From positions 186,001 to 250,000 of the forward strand of contig JAQFVV010000458.1 in assembly GCA_028023455.1 (NCBI GenBank): DNA of 64,000 nt, in the 5' to 3' direction. Each line of letters opens with the position of its first letter. Position 1 is the first letter of the stretch. The DNA comes from Epiperipatus broadwayi (taxonomy: Eukaryota > Onychophora > Udeonychophora > Euonychophora > Peripatidae). Below the pieces are notes generated by a model, which had not been told where the DNA came from, did no database searches, and saw only the letters and a program-made list of their open reading frames with translations. Made by a program: the position numbers and the translations under genes. Positions 14,318-25,329 of this stretch are shown one piece after another.

Positions 14318-14591
14318 GTTGAACCTTCTTGTTGCTTTTTTTTTCTCACCGAATCATACCGAACTCGACGTCAATTTCGAGCTCAGCTTCTGTCTCGTTT
14401 TGAATAAAAGCCCCATACAATATTGTAGGGATATTTTTTTATATTCACAATAAAAACATATTAAATTGAAAAAAATTTACAGTATTGTAGAGTTTATATT
14501 TTAAATTTATTTAATAAGAAAATAAAATTTAATGATCATTTATAATTATTTATTATACTTAAATGATATAAGGATAGCTTAGTACGCAACC
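14318..14591. promoter_or_regulatory. Putative bidirectional promoter of the ATXN7-like gene and THOC7
   Basis: The two start codons point away from each other and are separated by only 274 bp, so transcription of both genes must start within this segment or just inside it. The left half (14318-14400) is unusually rich in CpG for this window; the right half is AT-rich. I see no clear TATA box at a convincing distance, and no recognised factor site. Shared control of a SAGA subunit and an mRNA-export subunit is an inference from spacing. Confidence 0.6.
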
Positions 14592-14607
14592 ATGGCCACG
14601 ACTGACG
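14592..14607 (+). CDS. THOC7: THO complex subunit 7, coding exon 1
   Basis: First coding exon of THOC7, a coiled-coil subunit of the nuclear THO complex, which joins TREX and couples transcription to mRNA export. The exon carries the start codon in a good context (CAACCATGG) and encodes MATTD plus the first base of the next codon, then a GTATGT donor at 14608. Joined to exon 2 it gives MATTDDEVIRRKLL, which closely follows the animal THOC7 N-terminus. Such a tiny first exon is too short for ORF finding; it was chosen because it is the only nearby ATG followed by a donor in the phase exon 2 needs. It lies 275 bp from the divergent ataxin-7-like start codon. The family identity comes from remembered family sequence, not a search. 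Confidence 0.85.
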
Positions 14608-14619
14608 GTATGTTTTGAG

Positions 14620-15720
14620 TTTTCTCTATTGTGCAATGGTTTATCTTCTTCTAAAAATGATTTGTTGTGCATTAAAATATTTAAATTGAGCATACGGACA
14701 ACTTTAAAACATTGTTTAGGTGGAATACATTTTTTTTGTTTGTAAATATGTGTTTATGATATTTTAAAGTGTATTGTTTGCTCCCGCCGTTTATTTCGCT
14801 TTTTGATATCTCCCAAGTTAAGAGAATTTTTTAAAAAAGGTAAAATGATCAAACTAAAATGTAATAGAAAAATCAGCTGGCGTTCTTGATCTATATTCGT
14901 AAGAAAACGGGGAAAAACTAAACTAAAATAATTGGACTAAATTTGATGGAAGTAAAGAAGAACCCTGATAATGAAATTGAAGTTAAGGAATATCGCTTCG
15001 AAACTTTTGTCGCCAAAGTAGATGTGATTTTGCTCACTTAGTATTTTTTGAAGATAAATTTATACATCAAAGATAATTTGCTTGTTAAACATTTTAACAG
15101 TATTCTCATATTTATGTTAGGACTTAGTGGTTTATCAATTTTAATCGTTGGCCACTTAGTTTAAGAGATTTGTAGCTGTTAAGAAAGAAAAAAATGATAA
15201 GTGATTGTCAGAAAAACAAAGTAAAATAACTGGAACTTTATAGTGTGATGATATTAAACTAGAAATTTGAATATTTTAATTATACCAGGCAACAAGATCG
15301 AAATAGAAACAAAAAGTCCTAGGAAATTTGGTAGAAATAGAACACGTACCGTTAAAATCAAATGAAATGAAATTATATTCATTCAAATTCACAGTTAATC
15401 TAAGGTGGTGCTTATTATACGTTGCTTGTTGTTGACATGATTGCAGAAGTAATATGTTTTTGTGCAGAATTCATTCTGAAAAAAGTAATATGGAAAATAT
15501 ATATATGAGGTATTGTTTGATGATTATATAATTCAAAATAATAATTGAAGTTTTAATATATATATATTTCCACTCTTCTGGAGCATTTTTGCTAACTTAA
15601 TAATCACCATACAATGTTATTTGAATTTATATAAATCTACTCGTCAATCGTTTGCCAAATAGTATCTCTGATAACCTTTTCCATCCTTTAGTCTCCAAAT
15701 ATATGAACAATTTTCTATTT
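14620..15720. other. Start of THOC7 intron 1; no gene seen
   Basis: The sequence just after the donor is AT-rich with a few less biased patches. No motif or repeat family was recognised. Confidence 0.4.
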
Positions 15721-15726
15721 CTTAAT

Positions 15727-16422
15727 GTTGCAAGAGTTATCAGATGAAAGTAGAAAAGTAGGACTAAAGACAAATGTTAAAAAGTCTAAAGTAATGTTTA
15801 ATGGATTTTCTCAATATATGAAAATAAAGATTGATTATGATGAGTTAGAAGAAGTTAACAGTTACAAATACCTTGATCAGATTATTAATACAGATGGAAA
15901 CATAATGGATGAAATTAATCATAGAATTAAACTTGGTTGGAGTGCTTTTAATAGAAATAACTTGATATGAAAAGGAAATATGCCTATGTGTTTGAAAAAG
16001 GTTTTTAATAAATGTGTTTTACAAGTTCTTATGGATCTGAGACTTGGTTACTTAATAGAAGGGCAATACAGAGACTTCAGATCATATAAAGAAGTATGGA
16101 GAGATGCATGTTGGGAGTAACAAGAAGACATTGAAAATGCAATATATGGGTAAGAGAACAAACAGATGTTACTGACCTCATTGAAAAAATTAAAAGACTG
16201 AAGTGGAGTTGGAGAGATGATAATAGATGGACAATTGAAATCTTAAACTGGATTCCAAGAGATTGTAAAAGACCCAGAAAGAGACCGCATGTGAGATGGA
16301 TGGATGAAATAAAAAAGTGTGCAGGGATGATGTGGAGAAGCGAAGCTAAAGATCGGAGAAGATGGATTGAACTTCGAGAGACCTTCGCCCTGCAGTGGAT
16401 TGATAATGGTTGATGATGATGA
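15727..16422 (+). mobile_element. 5'-truncated RTE-type LINE, 3' end (copy A)
   Basis: The 3' part of an RTE-like LINE coding for the end of the RT and the C-terminal domain: residues like KVMFNGFSQYMKIKIDYDEL, NSYKYLDQIINTDGN (RT motif E region), GSETWLLNRRAIQRL and RWMDEIKKCAGMMWR. A stop at 15968, a small deletion and a loss of about 20 bases before 16220 break it. It ends with GATAATGG followed by a short TGATGA repeat, the usual RTE type of tail. It is clearly the same subfamily as copy B at 28.4 kb, in the same orientation. Confidence 0.85.
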
Positions 16423-16429
16423 ATTTTTT

Positions 16430-17210
16430 TTAGTAAATAATCATTTTTCAGTTTTTATTACATATAATTTTTTAATCTTATCCATTATACATATGTTTTC
16501 CATTCTTTTAGAAACCCACATTTAAATTTTTCAAACTTGTTACATTTTTTTTTTTTTTAAATTTTTTAATTTTTGCTCTGTATAAAATTATAATCCAAAT
16601 AAAATATTTAAACAAGTCTCATATTCAAAGCTTGTTTATCCATTGTAATCTTGATTATAATATATTTTATCACAGATGTCAGTAAATTTTCTAAGTACTT
16701 AAAACATGACCTTGTTCTAATTTTTTGTCCAATTATTATTTAATCTACTAGTCTCTCCATCTTCATTGATTTTGTTTTGGCATCAATTATTTTTTACAAA
16801 TTCTAATAATCATTTAATTTGGGATTTGTACTTTATTTATCATAATAAATATTTTCATGCTAAAAGATGAATTTAAAACATTTGAGGAAATAAATATATC
16901 TTTTTGATGAGTAAATTTTTTTTTTATCTATTTGATTAAATAATTTTTGAACAGAAAAACATTTGTAAAATATATTTTTAAAGATAGATTGTGTGTATTG
17001 TTATAGCTAAAGTTCTCCATTGTAAAACAAACCTTTTAATAGTCCTGAAAATTAAATGTTGTTCCAATCGCTCATTATGAAGGAACATGTATTTATATAC
17101 AAATCATAGATTCATTAAAAGCCAGTAGACACTTAGTTAACCCTAATATCTATAACAATCAACAATTTCAAACTGATGTTAAGGCAACGTTTTTGTGAAA
17201 GTATGAGAAA
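16430..17210. other. Unannotated THOC7 intron 1 sequence
   Basis: AT-rich, with long T runs near 16540. Nothing recognised. Confidence 0.4.
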
Positions 17211-17228
17211 CTACTTTGGTATTTTACA

Positions 17229-18051
17229 GTTGTAATTATAAATTTATTAAACACACATTGATTACGTAAGTAATATTTACTGAGGCTATAACCTTGATAA
17301 TATGTGTGTAAAATGCGATAGTAGGGACCTCTAGAGGTGTTTAACCACAAGCTTACGCTATGGAAGAAAAGAGGGGAACCCAGGGGGAACCCTTCCTTAC
17401 TTCAACCTACTTTCTATTTAAATAGGTGAAGTTGAAGCGGTTAGATCTGCGAGCGTGAAGCTATTCAATACTTCACTGATTAAGTCCACATTTCTTATTA
17501 CACATTAATACTCGCGAAATCTTTTGATTTACAACGAGTCAATGGAAAGATTTTATAGTTAGAAATCTATTACAGTAATTTAAAGTTGTAATTATAAATT
17601 TATTAAATGCACATTGATTACGTAAGTAATATTTACTGAAGCTGTAACCTCGCATTTTACACGCATATTATCGAGGTTATAGCCTCAGTAAATATTACTT
17701 ACGTAATCAATGTGCGTTTAATAAATTTATAATTACAACTTTAAATTACTGTAATAGATTTCTAACTATAAAATCTTTCCATTGACTCATTGTAAATCGA
17801 AAGATTTCGCGAGTATTAATGTGTAATAAGAAATGCGGACTTAATCATTGAAGTATTGAATAGCTTCAAGCTCACAGATCTAACCGCTTCAGCTTCACCT
17901 ATTTAAATAGAAAGTAGGTTAAAGTAAGGAACGGTTCCCCCTGGGTTCCCCTCTTTTCTTTCATAGCGTAAGCTTGTGGTTAAACACCTGTAGAGTTCCC
18001 TACTATCGCATTTTATACGCATATTATCGAGGTTATAGCCTCAGTAAATAT
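17229..18051. mobile_element. Long foldback (palindromic) element
   Basis: An 823-bp segment whose two halves are near-perfect reverse complements. The left arm runs from 17229 to about 17652 and the right arm from about 17672 to 18051, around a loop of about 20 bases. Each arm has a GC-richer core with GAACCCAGGGGGAACC-like sequence and a HindIII site, and is edged by a subrepeat containing ATTGATTACGTAAGTAATA; this subrepeat is truncated at the right end. The whole is flanked by identical 17-bp direct repeats, TACTTTGGTATTTTACA (17212-17228 and 18052-18068). It encodes no protein. It resembles foldback-type non-autonomous elements, but the long flanking duplication is unusual for that class. 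Confidence 0.85.
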
Positions 18052-18269
18052 TACTTTGGTATTTTACATAATTTAACTTTGTGTATATATATGTATTGCA
18101 TATATGTATACTAGTGCATATTATAAAAATTGTTTTGGTCATTGTTTAGAAACAACTATTTATATGTAAATTTTGATTACCATCAAAATATTGTATTGTT
18201 TATTCACTATGACATAAACTGAACTTTTATTGGCCATTTTGATTGCATAATAAACACTTTCTAATATAT

Positions 18270-18800
18270 TTTGAGATATATATATTTTTAGCTCTTAAAA
18301 ATTCTGAAGGAAGTTCTAATGAAGACTGCTAATCAGTTTAAACTTTAAAAAAATATCAAGGAATAAATTTTTGGTTGTATCATAAAAAGTGATTAAAGGA
18401 AGTCTATATATGTTGTTGCATAAAAAAAACTTCTTTATATTTAATCTTTTATTAAGAAAAAATTTGTTTTTTAAATTAATTTTATAAAAAATATTTTTTT
18501 CTCACAATATTTTTAGCAATAAGAAATGATGTATACTTTATTTCTTATTTACAATCACATTAAAAACAATTTATTAAATATCATTTTTGGTTTTAGTGAT
18601 ATGTATTGCATAATGTTTTTATTTTTTTTTGCATGTGATTAATTTAATCTTGTAAATGCATATCGTTTGATACAATAATCTTAATTAAAGGGAGTTCTGA
18701 CGATGACTGCTGGTCAGTCGAAACCATAAAAAAATATCAAGGAATAAATTTTTATTTGATTGCATTGTAAAAAAATGATTAAAGAAGCTATATAAATGGT
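18270..18800 (+). repeat. Direct repeat pair with ribozyme-like hairpin, possible Penelope-like tails
   Basis: Two copies about 390 bp apart (near 18300-18420 and 18690-18800) share GGAAGTTCT..., AATATCAAGGAATAAATTTT and GATTAAAG segments. The second copy contains CTGACGA, a GACT/AGTC stem and GAAA (18697-18723), the residues of a hammerhead-like core; the first copy is mutated there. Penelope-like elements carry hammerhead motifs in their terminal repeats, so a Penelope-type origin is plausible but unproven. Confidence 0.45.
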
Positions 18801-18809
18801 ATTATACAG

Positions 18810-19960
18810 ACATTTATAAACCAATGCGTAAAGAAATAAAAACATCACATGATCACCATTTCTTATGAAGTTTTTTTTAAATATAAAACGTTATTGCAAA
18901 TATAAAATGTGTGTTAACAGTTTTGTTAGTCAATGTATTGGCTGTCAATCTGTTGAGTTATTGGAGGGGGGGGGTATTCTATTGAAGTTTTGAGATCTCT
19001 GTTCATTTTTTGTTTTTTGTATAATCGAAATAGTTTCCTGAATTATTTATTGTTTAAGATGCTAAGAGATTATTTTAATTTCTTACAGTATCATTTATTG
19101 TCTTATGAAAAAATAGAATATTTTGGATAAATAATATGCCATTTATATCAGGAATAATAAATTAAGTTATCATTTCTCAAAGTTATTGTTTTGATATTTC
19201 ACATGAGGTTGTCTTGATACAGATGAGAATCTGACGGATTCTTTAAAAATTTGAAAGCTTTTTTTTTTGCTGTTTATTTCCATTGAAAAGCAATTAATTG
19301 CTACTGTATTGCTTGTGTAAACATGCTATTGGTTTAACAAATTCAATCAGACTTATAATGCCTAAAATTTTACTGAAAAATATACCTGAATTCTATGAAA
19401 AAAAATTTTCTTGATGTTTAAAATTGAACAGATAAGTTTTACTTCCTTTTTAATTAATAAATATTGCCAATTCAATAATCTCGGTTATTAATCTAATTGA
19501 CTGCAAAAAGAGTTTTCTCTTAACTGAAAGAAAGCCTTTTGATTTATTCCTCTTTGAGTTTTTCTACCTAACAAGACACATTTCTAATATCTACTCCACA
19601 CATATTATTCTCCATATATATTATCTCTATTACTAAAATGTTAAATAAATATGGTTTGTGTTGCTCAATCGGTACATATCAGACAGGGCAATGAGTTTTT
19701 TCGCTTTTATCTAAGTTTATGACCAAAAGAAAAGCATCCCTTCTGAAATGTTGGATAATTTTTAAATGAAATCTTAGCAAGATGTTTTTGATAACAAGAC
19801 AAATGTATAAATGTTGATTTTTTTTATATATTTGCAATCGTGATGGACACAATAAATTATAGCCTTCATATGTCAAAGATAGTAATTGGCAACTGTAAGC
19901 AAATGTTATTAATAACTGGGTTACATATTTAGGCTGCTGTTTAATGATCACTTTCAAAAA
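18810..19960. other. Unannotated THOC7 intron 1 sequence
   Basis: No exon or repeat family recognised; a G9 run lies near 18965. Confidence 0.4.
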
Positions 19961-19974
19961 AAAAAAAAAGATTA

Positions 19975-22160
19975 TGTGAATTGAGAGAATTGTCTAATAT
20001 TAAATGAGTTGTTGGACTTTGTGAAATTAGACAAAAAGATGAAGAGAGAATTCATTTGAAATGTGAATATGTACTTTATTATAAAAGAACAAATATTAAA
20101 AACGTAATTGGAGTTGATGCATTATGAATAAAAAATAGAATAACATTGTAAAGACTGTTGAGATATCTGGTAGAATAATAAAATTATTCACTTTAATGAA
20201 AGATACTAAATGCAGATAATTCATATTTATGTTTCATTAAGTTATCATTCTGATGAAAAAGTAAAGGATTTTATTTAAATGTACAGAATGCTTTTCATCA
20301 GATCATTTTAAAATTATGGAATTTTTAATGCTAGAATAGGAAAATAATTGAAATATGAAAGTGCTATGGAGAAATTTGGATATAAAAATAGAAATGATAG
20401 AGAAAATAGACCTATATAATTTTTTAAAAATCAATTGTATATAGTGATTTTTTTTTTTTGACCAAAATATGAATTAGGAACAAACATGAAAGTATATAAA
20501 TGAAAGCAACCAAGTTAGATTACATTTTGACTGTCAGGAAATATAAATTTTAAGATGAATAATGTACATGATAGTTTCAACATAGGAAATTATCAATTAG
20601 TGAGACATGCAATATATGTTTAATGCTAAGGTAGGAAAAAGGTACCAATTGTTATTTTTAATCTTCAGTTACAATCTAACAAATTTAAGCTAGAGCTTGA
20701 AATTGTTTTAAAATTGAATTGGCAAGAAAAATTATAGAAGACAATAAAAGTTTCAAAAATATAATAGATCTTGGTATCGAAAAGAAAATTGTTTCAATAA
20801 TAGAAAACTTAGCAGTTTTGCTAAAAGAGGTACATCATTTGGATATAGAAAAGATATGTTAAGGGAAGAAATGAGAGATGCAATTAAATCTATAAAGAAT
20901 GGAAAATGTTCATGAATGATGAAATCATTGAGGAACAGCGAATACAGTTAACTGTATACTAATGTCTAGCTGATAAACATATATCAGATAATTGGAAGAA
21001 TATAATATTAATATTTAAAAAAGGTATACAAATATATATTAAAATTTGCACGTTATCCTTCTGTTTTATATAAAATTTTTACTATGATCATTATATCTCA
21101 TCTATAGTGAATTTTGGTCTCAAATCAGACAAAGGAGCCAGCTGGATTTAAAGTGGTTGCAGTACAGTAAATTACCTCCACATGTTAAGAAAAATTAAAG
21201 AAATGACTATTGAATATGAGTTCTATCATGCTTTGGATGTTTAAATTATAAGAAGGCATTTGATTATATAAGCATTTTCACAGAGATTAAAGCTTTGGAA
21301 CATTAAAATATCCAGTCCAAGATTTTTCATAGTCCAAAAAATATTCAGAATACTTCAATAACTGTAATAGAATTATATAGTAGCACTAAGAAAATGTATA
21401 TTGATTTGTATATGATAGTATAATTCTGTAATGTCAAAACTTTTTATATTAGTTTTATATGAAGGAAACTATGGGAAGCTTAGAGAATAAAAATAAATAG
21501 AGATTAATTTAGTCATATTACTTTTGCAGATGACTTGTTATTTTTGCAAATAATGCTTTAGAATTTCAAGAAATCTTACAAGAAGTATCAAATGAAAGAA
21601 AAATTTTAACTAAAAATAAATACTAAGAAGAGTAAAGTAATATTCACTGGCTTTTCAAAACAAAAAAAAAAAAAGATTAATAATTAGAAGTTAATAATCA
21701 CAGATATGTTGGTCAGATTTATTAATACCAATGGAAACGTAATAAAATTAATCACAATTAAACTTAGAGAATTTTTGGTAAAAATAATTTAATATTAAAA
21801 AGAAATATATCTTGAAAAGAAAATTTTTAATGTATTTTATTAGTCCTTCCTTAAAAATTCTACTTGGAAATTTAACAGAAAAGTAATCCACACAACAAAA
21901 TATGGAGAGATGTATATAGGAAATAATAAGGAAGAAATTGAAAATGAAATATATAGTTAAGAAGATAATCCAATATTGATATTCAGAAAATTAAAGACTG
22001 AATTTTAAATAGACTGAACTTATTGCTAGAATAGATGACAAAAGGTGGACTGTTTTTAAACTGGATTCTAAGTTACTGGGAATGATTTGGAGAAAAGATG
22101 CTACCGTTTGGTAAAATTATCCTGCAGTGGATCATAATGTTAAAAAATAATGATGATTAT
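19975..22160 (+). mobile_element. Near-complete but heavily decayed RTE-type LINE (copy C)
   Basis: An old RTE copy that keeps both enzymatic domains in fragments. The endonuclease region shows FNARIGK and then YESAMEKFGYKNRNDR (near 20310-20400). The RT shows CLNYKKAFDYI (near 21240, motif A) and SHITFADDLLFLQIML (near 21520-21570, the catalytic FADD motif). The 3' part follows the same plan as copies A and B (INTNGN, DDKRWTV, MIWRKDAT). It ends in an AATGATGATT tail at about 22145-22160. Dozens of stops and frameshifts show it is long dead. Confidence 0.75.
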
Positions 22161-22328
22161 GCATATATACATATATTAAGTGGCTTGTCTATTCCGAAGT
22201 CTATTATTAGTATTAAGTTTCAATTTCATAAAAATAATGATGATTATGCATATATACATACATTAAGTGGCTTGTCTATTCTGAAGTCTATTATTAGTAT
22301 TAAGTAACCAAGTTTCAATTTCATAAGT
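22144..22328 (+). repeat. Tandem duplication, 87-bp period
   Basis: Two almost identical units (22144-22230 and 22231-22328) beginning AAAATAATGATGATTATGC and containing AAGTGGCTTGTCTATT. They start exactly at the tail of the RTE copy C, so the duplication includes the LINE tail. The second unit carries a 7-bp insertion near its end. Confidence 0.85.
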
Positions 22329-22589
22329 AAGCACTATACATTTGTTAAAATTTTTTTTCAAATATATAAATATATTTTCTTCTAATTTTAAATTATTTTT
22401 CCCCAAAGCTCTCCATATAAGTTTAATTTTATGATTAATTTCATCCATTGTTTCTATCAGTATGAATAATCTAAGCAAGATATTTACAAGTGTTAACTTC
22501 TACTTCATTATTATCACTTTTTATTTTTTTTTATTATACAAATTAAAAAGCATATGAAACACTTGAACGAGAAGCTATACAGATTCCAA

Positions 22590-22645
22590 AAATTACTATA
22601 CGCTAAGCGCTTTCGAGGTCATTTGCCTCATATTTTGAAAAAACA
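22590..22645 (-). repeat. GAAA-terminated hairpin repeat, Penelope-like terminal motif
   Basis: The minus strand reads TGAGGCAAATGACCTCGAAA followed by GCGCTTAGCG. A GAGG/CCTC stem (22629-22626 with 22618-22615) is followed directly by GAAA, similar to the second half of a hammerhead core. This hairpin type with AAGCGCTTTCG recurs at ends of Penelope-like elements (family knowledge). No coding part is attached here. Confidence 0.35.
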
Positions 22646-22659
22646 CCAACTATTATTGA

Positions 22660-23555
22660 TTCTCAAGTAATATGAGAAGATATCTTAATATTTTCATTAA
22701 GTTTTTGACCTGAATTTAATATTAATTTGAATGATCTCTTATTTTGATTGCAATATTATAATGATTTGGTATATAAAAATATGCATGAGTAAAAGATTAT
22801 CACAATATTAGTCCTTAGAATTAGCCTTTTCATAAGAAATGGCAATATTTGAATGCTTATAAAATTATCTTTTTTTATATACTCAAGACTGCTTTGGATT
22901 TCTCACTTCCTAAAAGGATTTCTTTTACAGTTGCCCATGATTTTCATTAATATCAATATTTTTATTTAGCCTAAATCCTTGCAAAAAAAAAAGTCTTGGT
23001 TTGGATAATAAACAATTTAAGTTGAAAGTTTTCCACTATTTTTAAGATAGTAAATGTAGACTAGTGTATTCAACATGGTTTGATTAAACAATCAATCGAT
23101 GCTTTAGGATGAACTCTATTAATACAATCCTATTACTAATAATATCGTATAACCTAAGTTTCATTAGTATTATAGAAAAGAACATTGGTAAAAATATTTT
23201 AGAACAAAATTTTCCATTCTTAATTCAGTTTCAGTAAATGCACTATGAAGAATGTTTTAAGAGAAATTCTTAATTACTTTTATATTAAAAGATAAATCTT
23301 GGGGTTGGTATCTATCTCTGTAAATCATTTATCCACTGATGGTAGACTTATATCATTTGCAATTTTTTTTTATGGTCAATGTCTCACCTTTTACATGACA
23401 AACTAACACATATTATTGGAACTTTTATGGTTTAAGCATATTGCATTCATCCATAAATTGAACTCTTATTATATCTCATTTTTCTAATCAATCAGTAAAT
23501 TGTCTACTAATTATTTTAGTGACTCCATTAAAAATAAGCAAATTATACTTGAGTA
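22660..23555. other. Unannotated THOC7 intron 1 sequence
   Basis: No exon or recognisable repeat seen. Confidence 0.4.
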
Positions 23556-23559
23556 TTTT

Positions 23560-23723
23560 AAACACATTTAGGGTTCTGAATTACTATCAATAACAATAAG
23601 TGCAAAACCTATTTTATTGTTTCTAAAGTTTGTTTTCTAACTTAAACACATTTAGGGTTCTGAATTACTATCAATAACAGTAAGTGCAAAACCTATTATT
23701 GTTTTTTAAGTTTGTTTTGTTAG
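23560..23723. repeat. Tandem duplication, 84-bp period
   Basis: Two nearly identical units starting AAACACATTTAGGGTTCTGA (23560 and 23644), differing by a few bases and a short indel. A recent local duplication with no coding content. Confidence 0.85.
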
Positions 23724-24407
23724 CTGGTTATTTCACTACAACACAAATGTATGTTCAGGAATTTGAATAGTTTGTACATATAAACCATTAGTTTACAATC
23801 TAGTGAACAATAGAAATGACAATCTCATGATGTTCCAGTTTATTTTATGTTTAGTATGACTTTAAATTGATGTTTATTATTAAAAAATAATAGATATTGA
23901 CAAATGTAAAGATTTGTTACAATGAAATGCAGTTTATTTATTTTATAAATCAGTACAGACCATTGATGAATAAGTTCTATTCTTTATCTTAAAAATAATA
24001 CTTATCATTCAATTTGAAAAAAAATAAAATTCTTTTTGTCTTTGAAGTTCAGAAATTGTTATAATAAGTAGAGAATCTATTAATTACATTTATTCTAAAT
24101 GTACATATGTATTAATATCCAAATTCCATGTAATTTATATGTAATTAAATTCTAATGAGAACTTCACAAGTGGTAAGTTCAACTATTTCATAAATACAAT
24201 TAGTTGTTATTCAAATGTGCTTTTGACTTATATATCATTATTAAGGACAAAGTATAAGTTGAAAGTGCAATTGGATAATAACTTTATATTTATGGATATA
24301 ATGAATTTATTACTGGTGAATTTTCTTACAAGGATTTAATTATATATAACAATCAGTTTATAATCAGTTATTTCTTATATTTTAATTTACTTATTTATGT
24401 TTATGTA

Positions 24408-24600
24408 GGAGATTTGAACACAGACTTTCAAGTACTTTTCAACTATCCATACTATCTCATATCACTAATACACATGACCACACACATGTAGAAAAGATAA
24501 ATAATCACCAATATATGTATTTTGTGTTGAACCAGCACTTATCAGTTGGTCCAGATTAGCATCTCCCACACATATATAATCAGTGCTCAATTTATATTAA
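24408..24600. repeat. Interspersed repeat fragments (GATTTGAACACAGAC and CCAGCACTTATCAG families)
   Basis: The left part (24410-24480) is a copy of the roughly 70-bp unit found in tandem at 24.85-25.07 kb. The right part (24480-24600) shares GAACCAGCACTTATCAGTTG and following sequence with the TTAA-flanked MITE at 41.8-42.1 kb and its relative at 43.2 kb. A simple fusion or nested insertion of two families is likely. Confidence 0.5.
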
Positions 24601-24801
24601 GATAGCAAATCTTCATACTTTAATGGACAGGCTTCAATCTACTCCAACCTTCAACTCTTCAGCCATCCATACCATTGATAATCTGATGATGGAAAATGCA
24701 AATCTCATTGTTGACCTCAAGTCACTCTGACTCCTCATATGTAGGACCTTATCCATTTAAATACATGGAAGAGGGATGGGCAAGATGTAGGCTTAATGTA
24801 T

Positions 24802-25115
24802 AATATTTGAAATACAGGCATTCTTCATATAATCGGAACTTAATTATAAATATAGGGGATTTGAACACAAGCACCCTTCAACTATCCACACTATATCATA
24901 TCACTTATACACCTGACCACATACATAGAGGATTTGAACACAGACTTTCAAGCACCCTTCAACTATCCACACTATCTCATATCACTAGTGTAAATAGTTG
25001 AAGGGTGTGATATGAGATAGTGTGGATAATTGAAGAGTGCTTGAAAGTCTGTTCAAATTCCCTATATTTACAATTAAGCTCCAGGTATATGAAGAATGCC
25101 TGTATTTCAAATATT
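24802..25115. repeat. Inverted repeat just upstream of THOC7 exon 2
   Basis: Left arm starts AATATTTGAAATACAGGCAT (24802) and the right arm ends with its reverse complement at 25115. Inside are two direct copies and one inverted copy of a roughly 70-bp unit containing TTTGAACACAGACTTTCAAG and CTATCCACACTATCTCATAT. The structure could form a long hairpin in the pre-mRNA 89 bp before the exon 2 acceptor. No protein is encoded. Confidence 0.8.
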
Positions 25116-25203
25116 ATTTATGTTTAGTATTTTTATATGCTATAGCTATATGCAGTTAAAATTTAGAAACAAAAAAAATTTAAATTGATGATAATTATTT
25201 TAG

Positions 25204-25324
25204 ACGAAGTAATTCGCAGGAAGTTGTTAGCAGATGGTGATGGATGGGGAGATGATCGCAGAATTGGTTTATTGCTTAAAACATTTATCAAATGGTCAAA
25301 CTCCAATCACAGTGAAGAGGAAAG
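25204..25324 (+). CDS. THOC7: THO complex subunit 7, coding exon 2
   Basis: Follows an AG acceptor at 25202-25203 and ends at a GTAATT donor. With the base carried over from exon 1 it encodes DEVIRRKLLADGDGWGDD, then RRIGLLLKTFIKWSNS, ending in an acidic SEEE stretch. This is the most conserved N-terminal block of the THOC7 family (DGDG.GDDRRI.LL.K.FIKW). Exon phase is continuous: 137 coding bases after this exon, leaving two bases of a serine codon. Intron 1 upstream is about 10.6 kb and full of transposon relics; a 314-bp inverted repeat ends only 89 bp before this exon. The splice sites are inferred from reading phase and homology; there is no transcript evidence. Confidence 0.93.
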
Positions 25325-25329
25325 GTAAT

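Noticed and set aside
14107-14453. Overlapping open frames of 80 and 87 codons on both strands
   Set aside because: They overlap the ataxin-7-like exon 1 in other frames and have no motif of their own.
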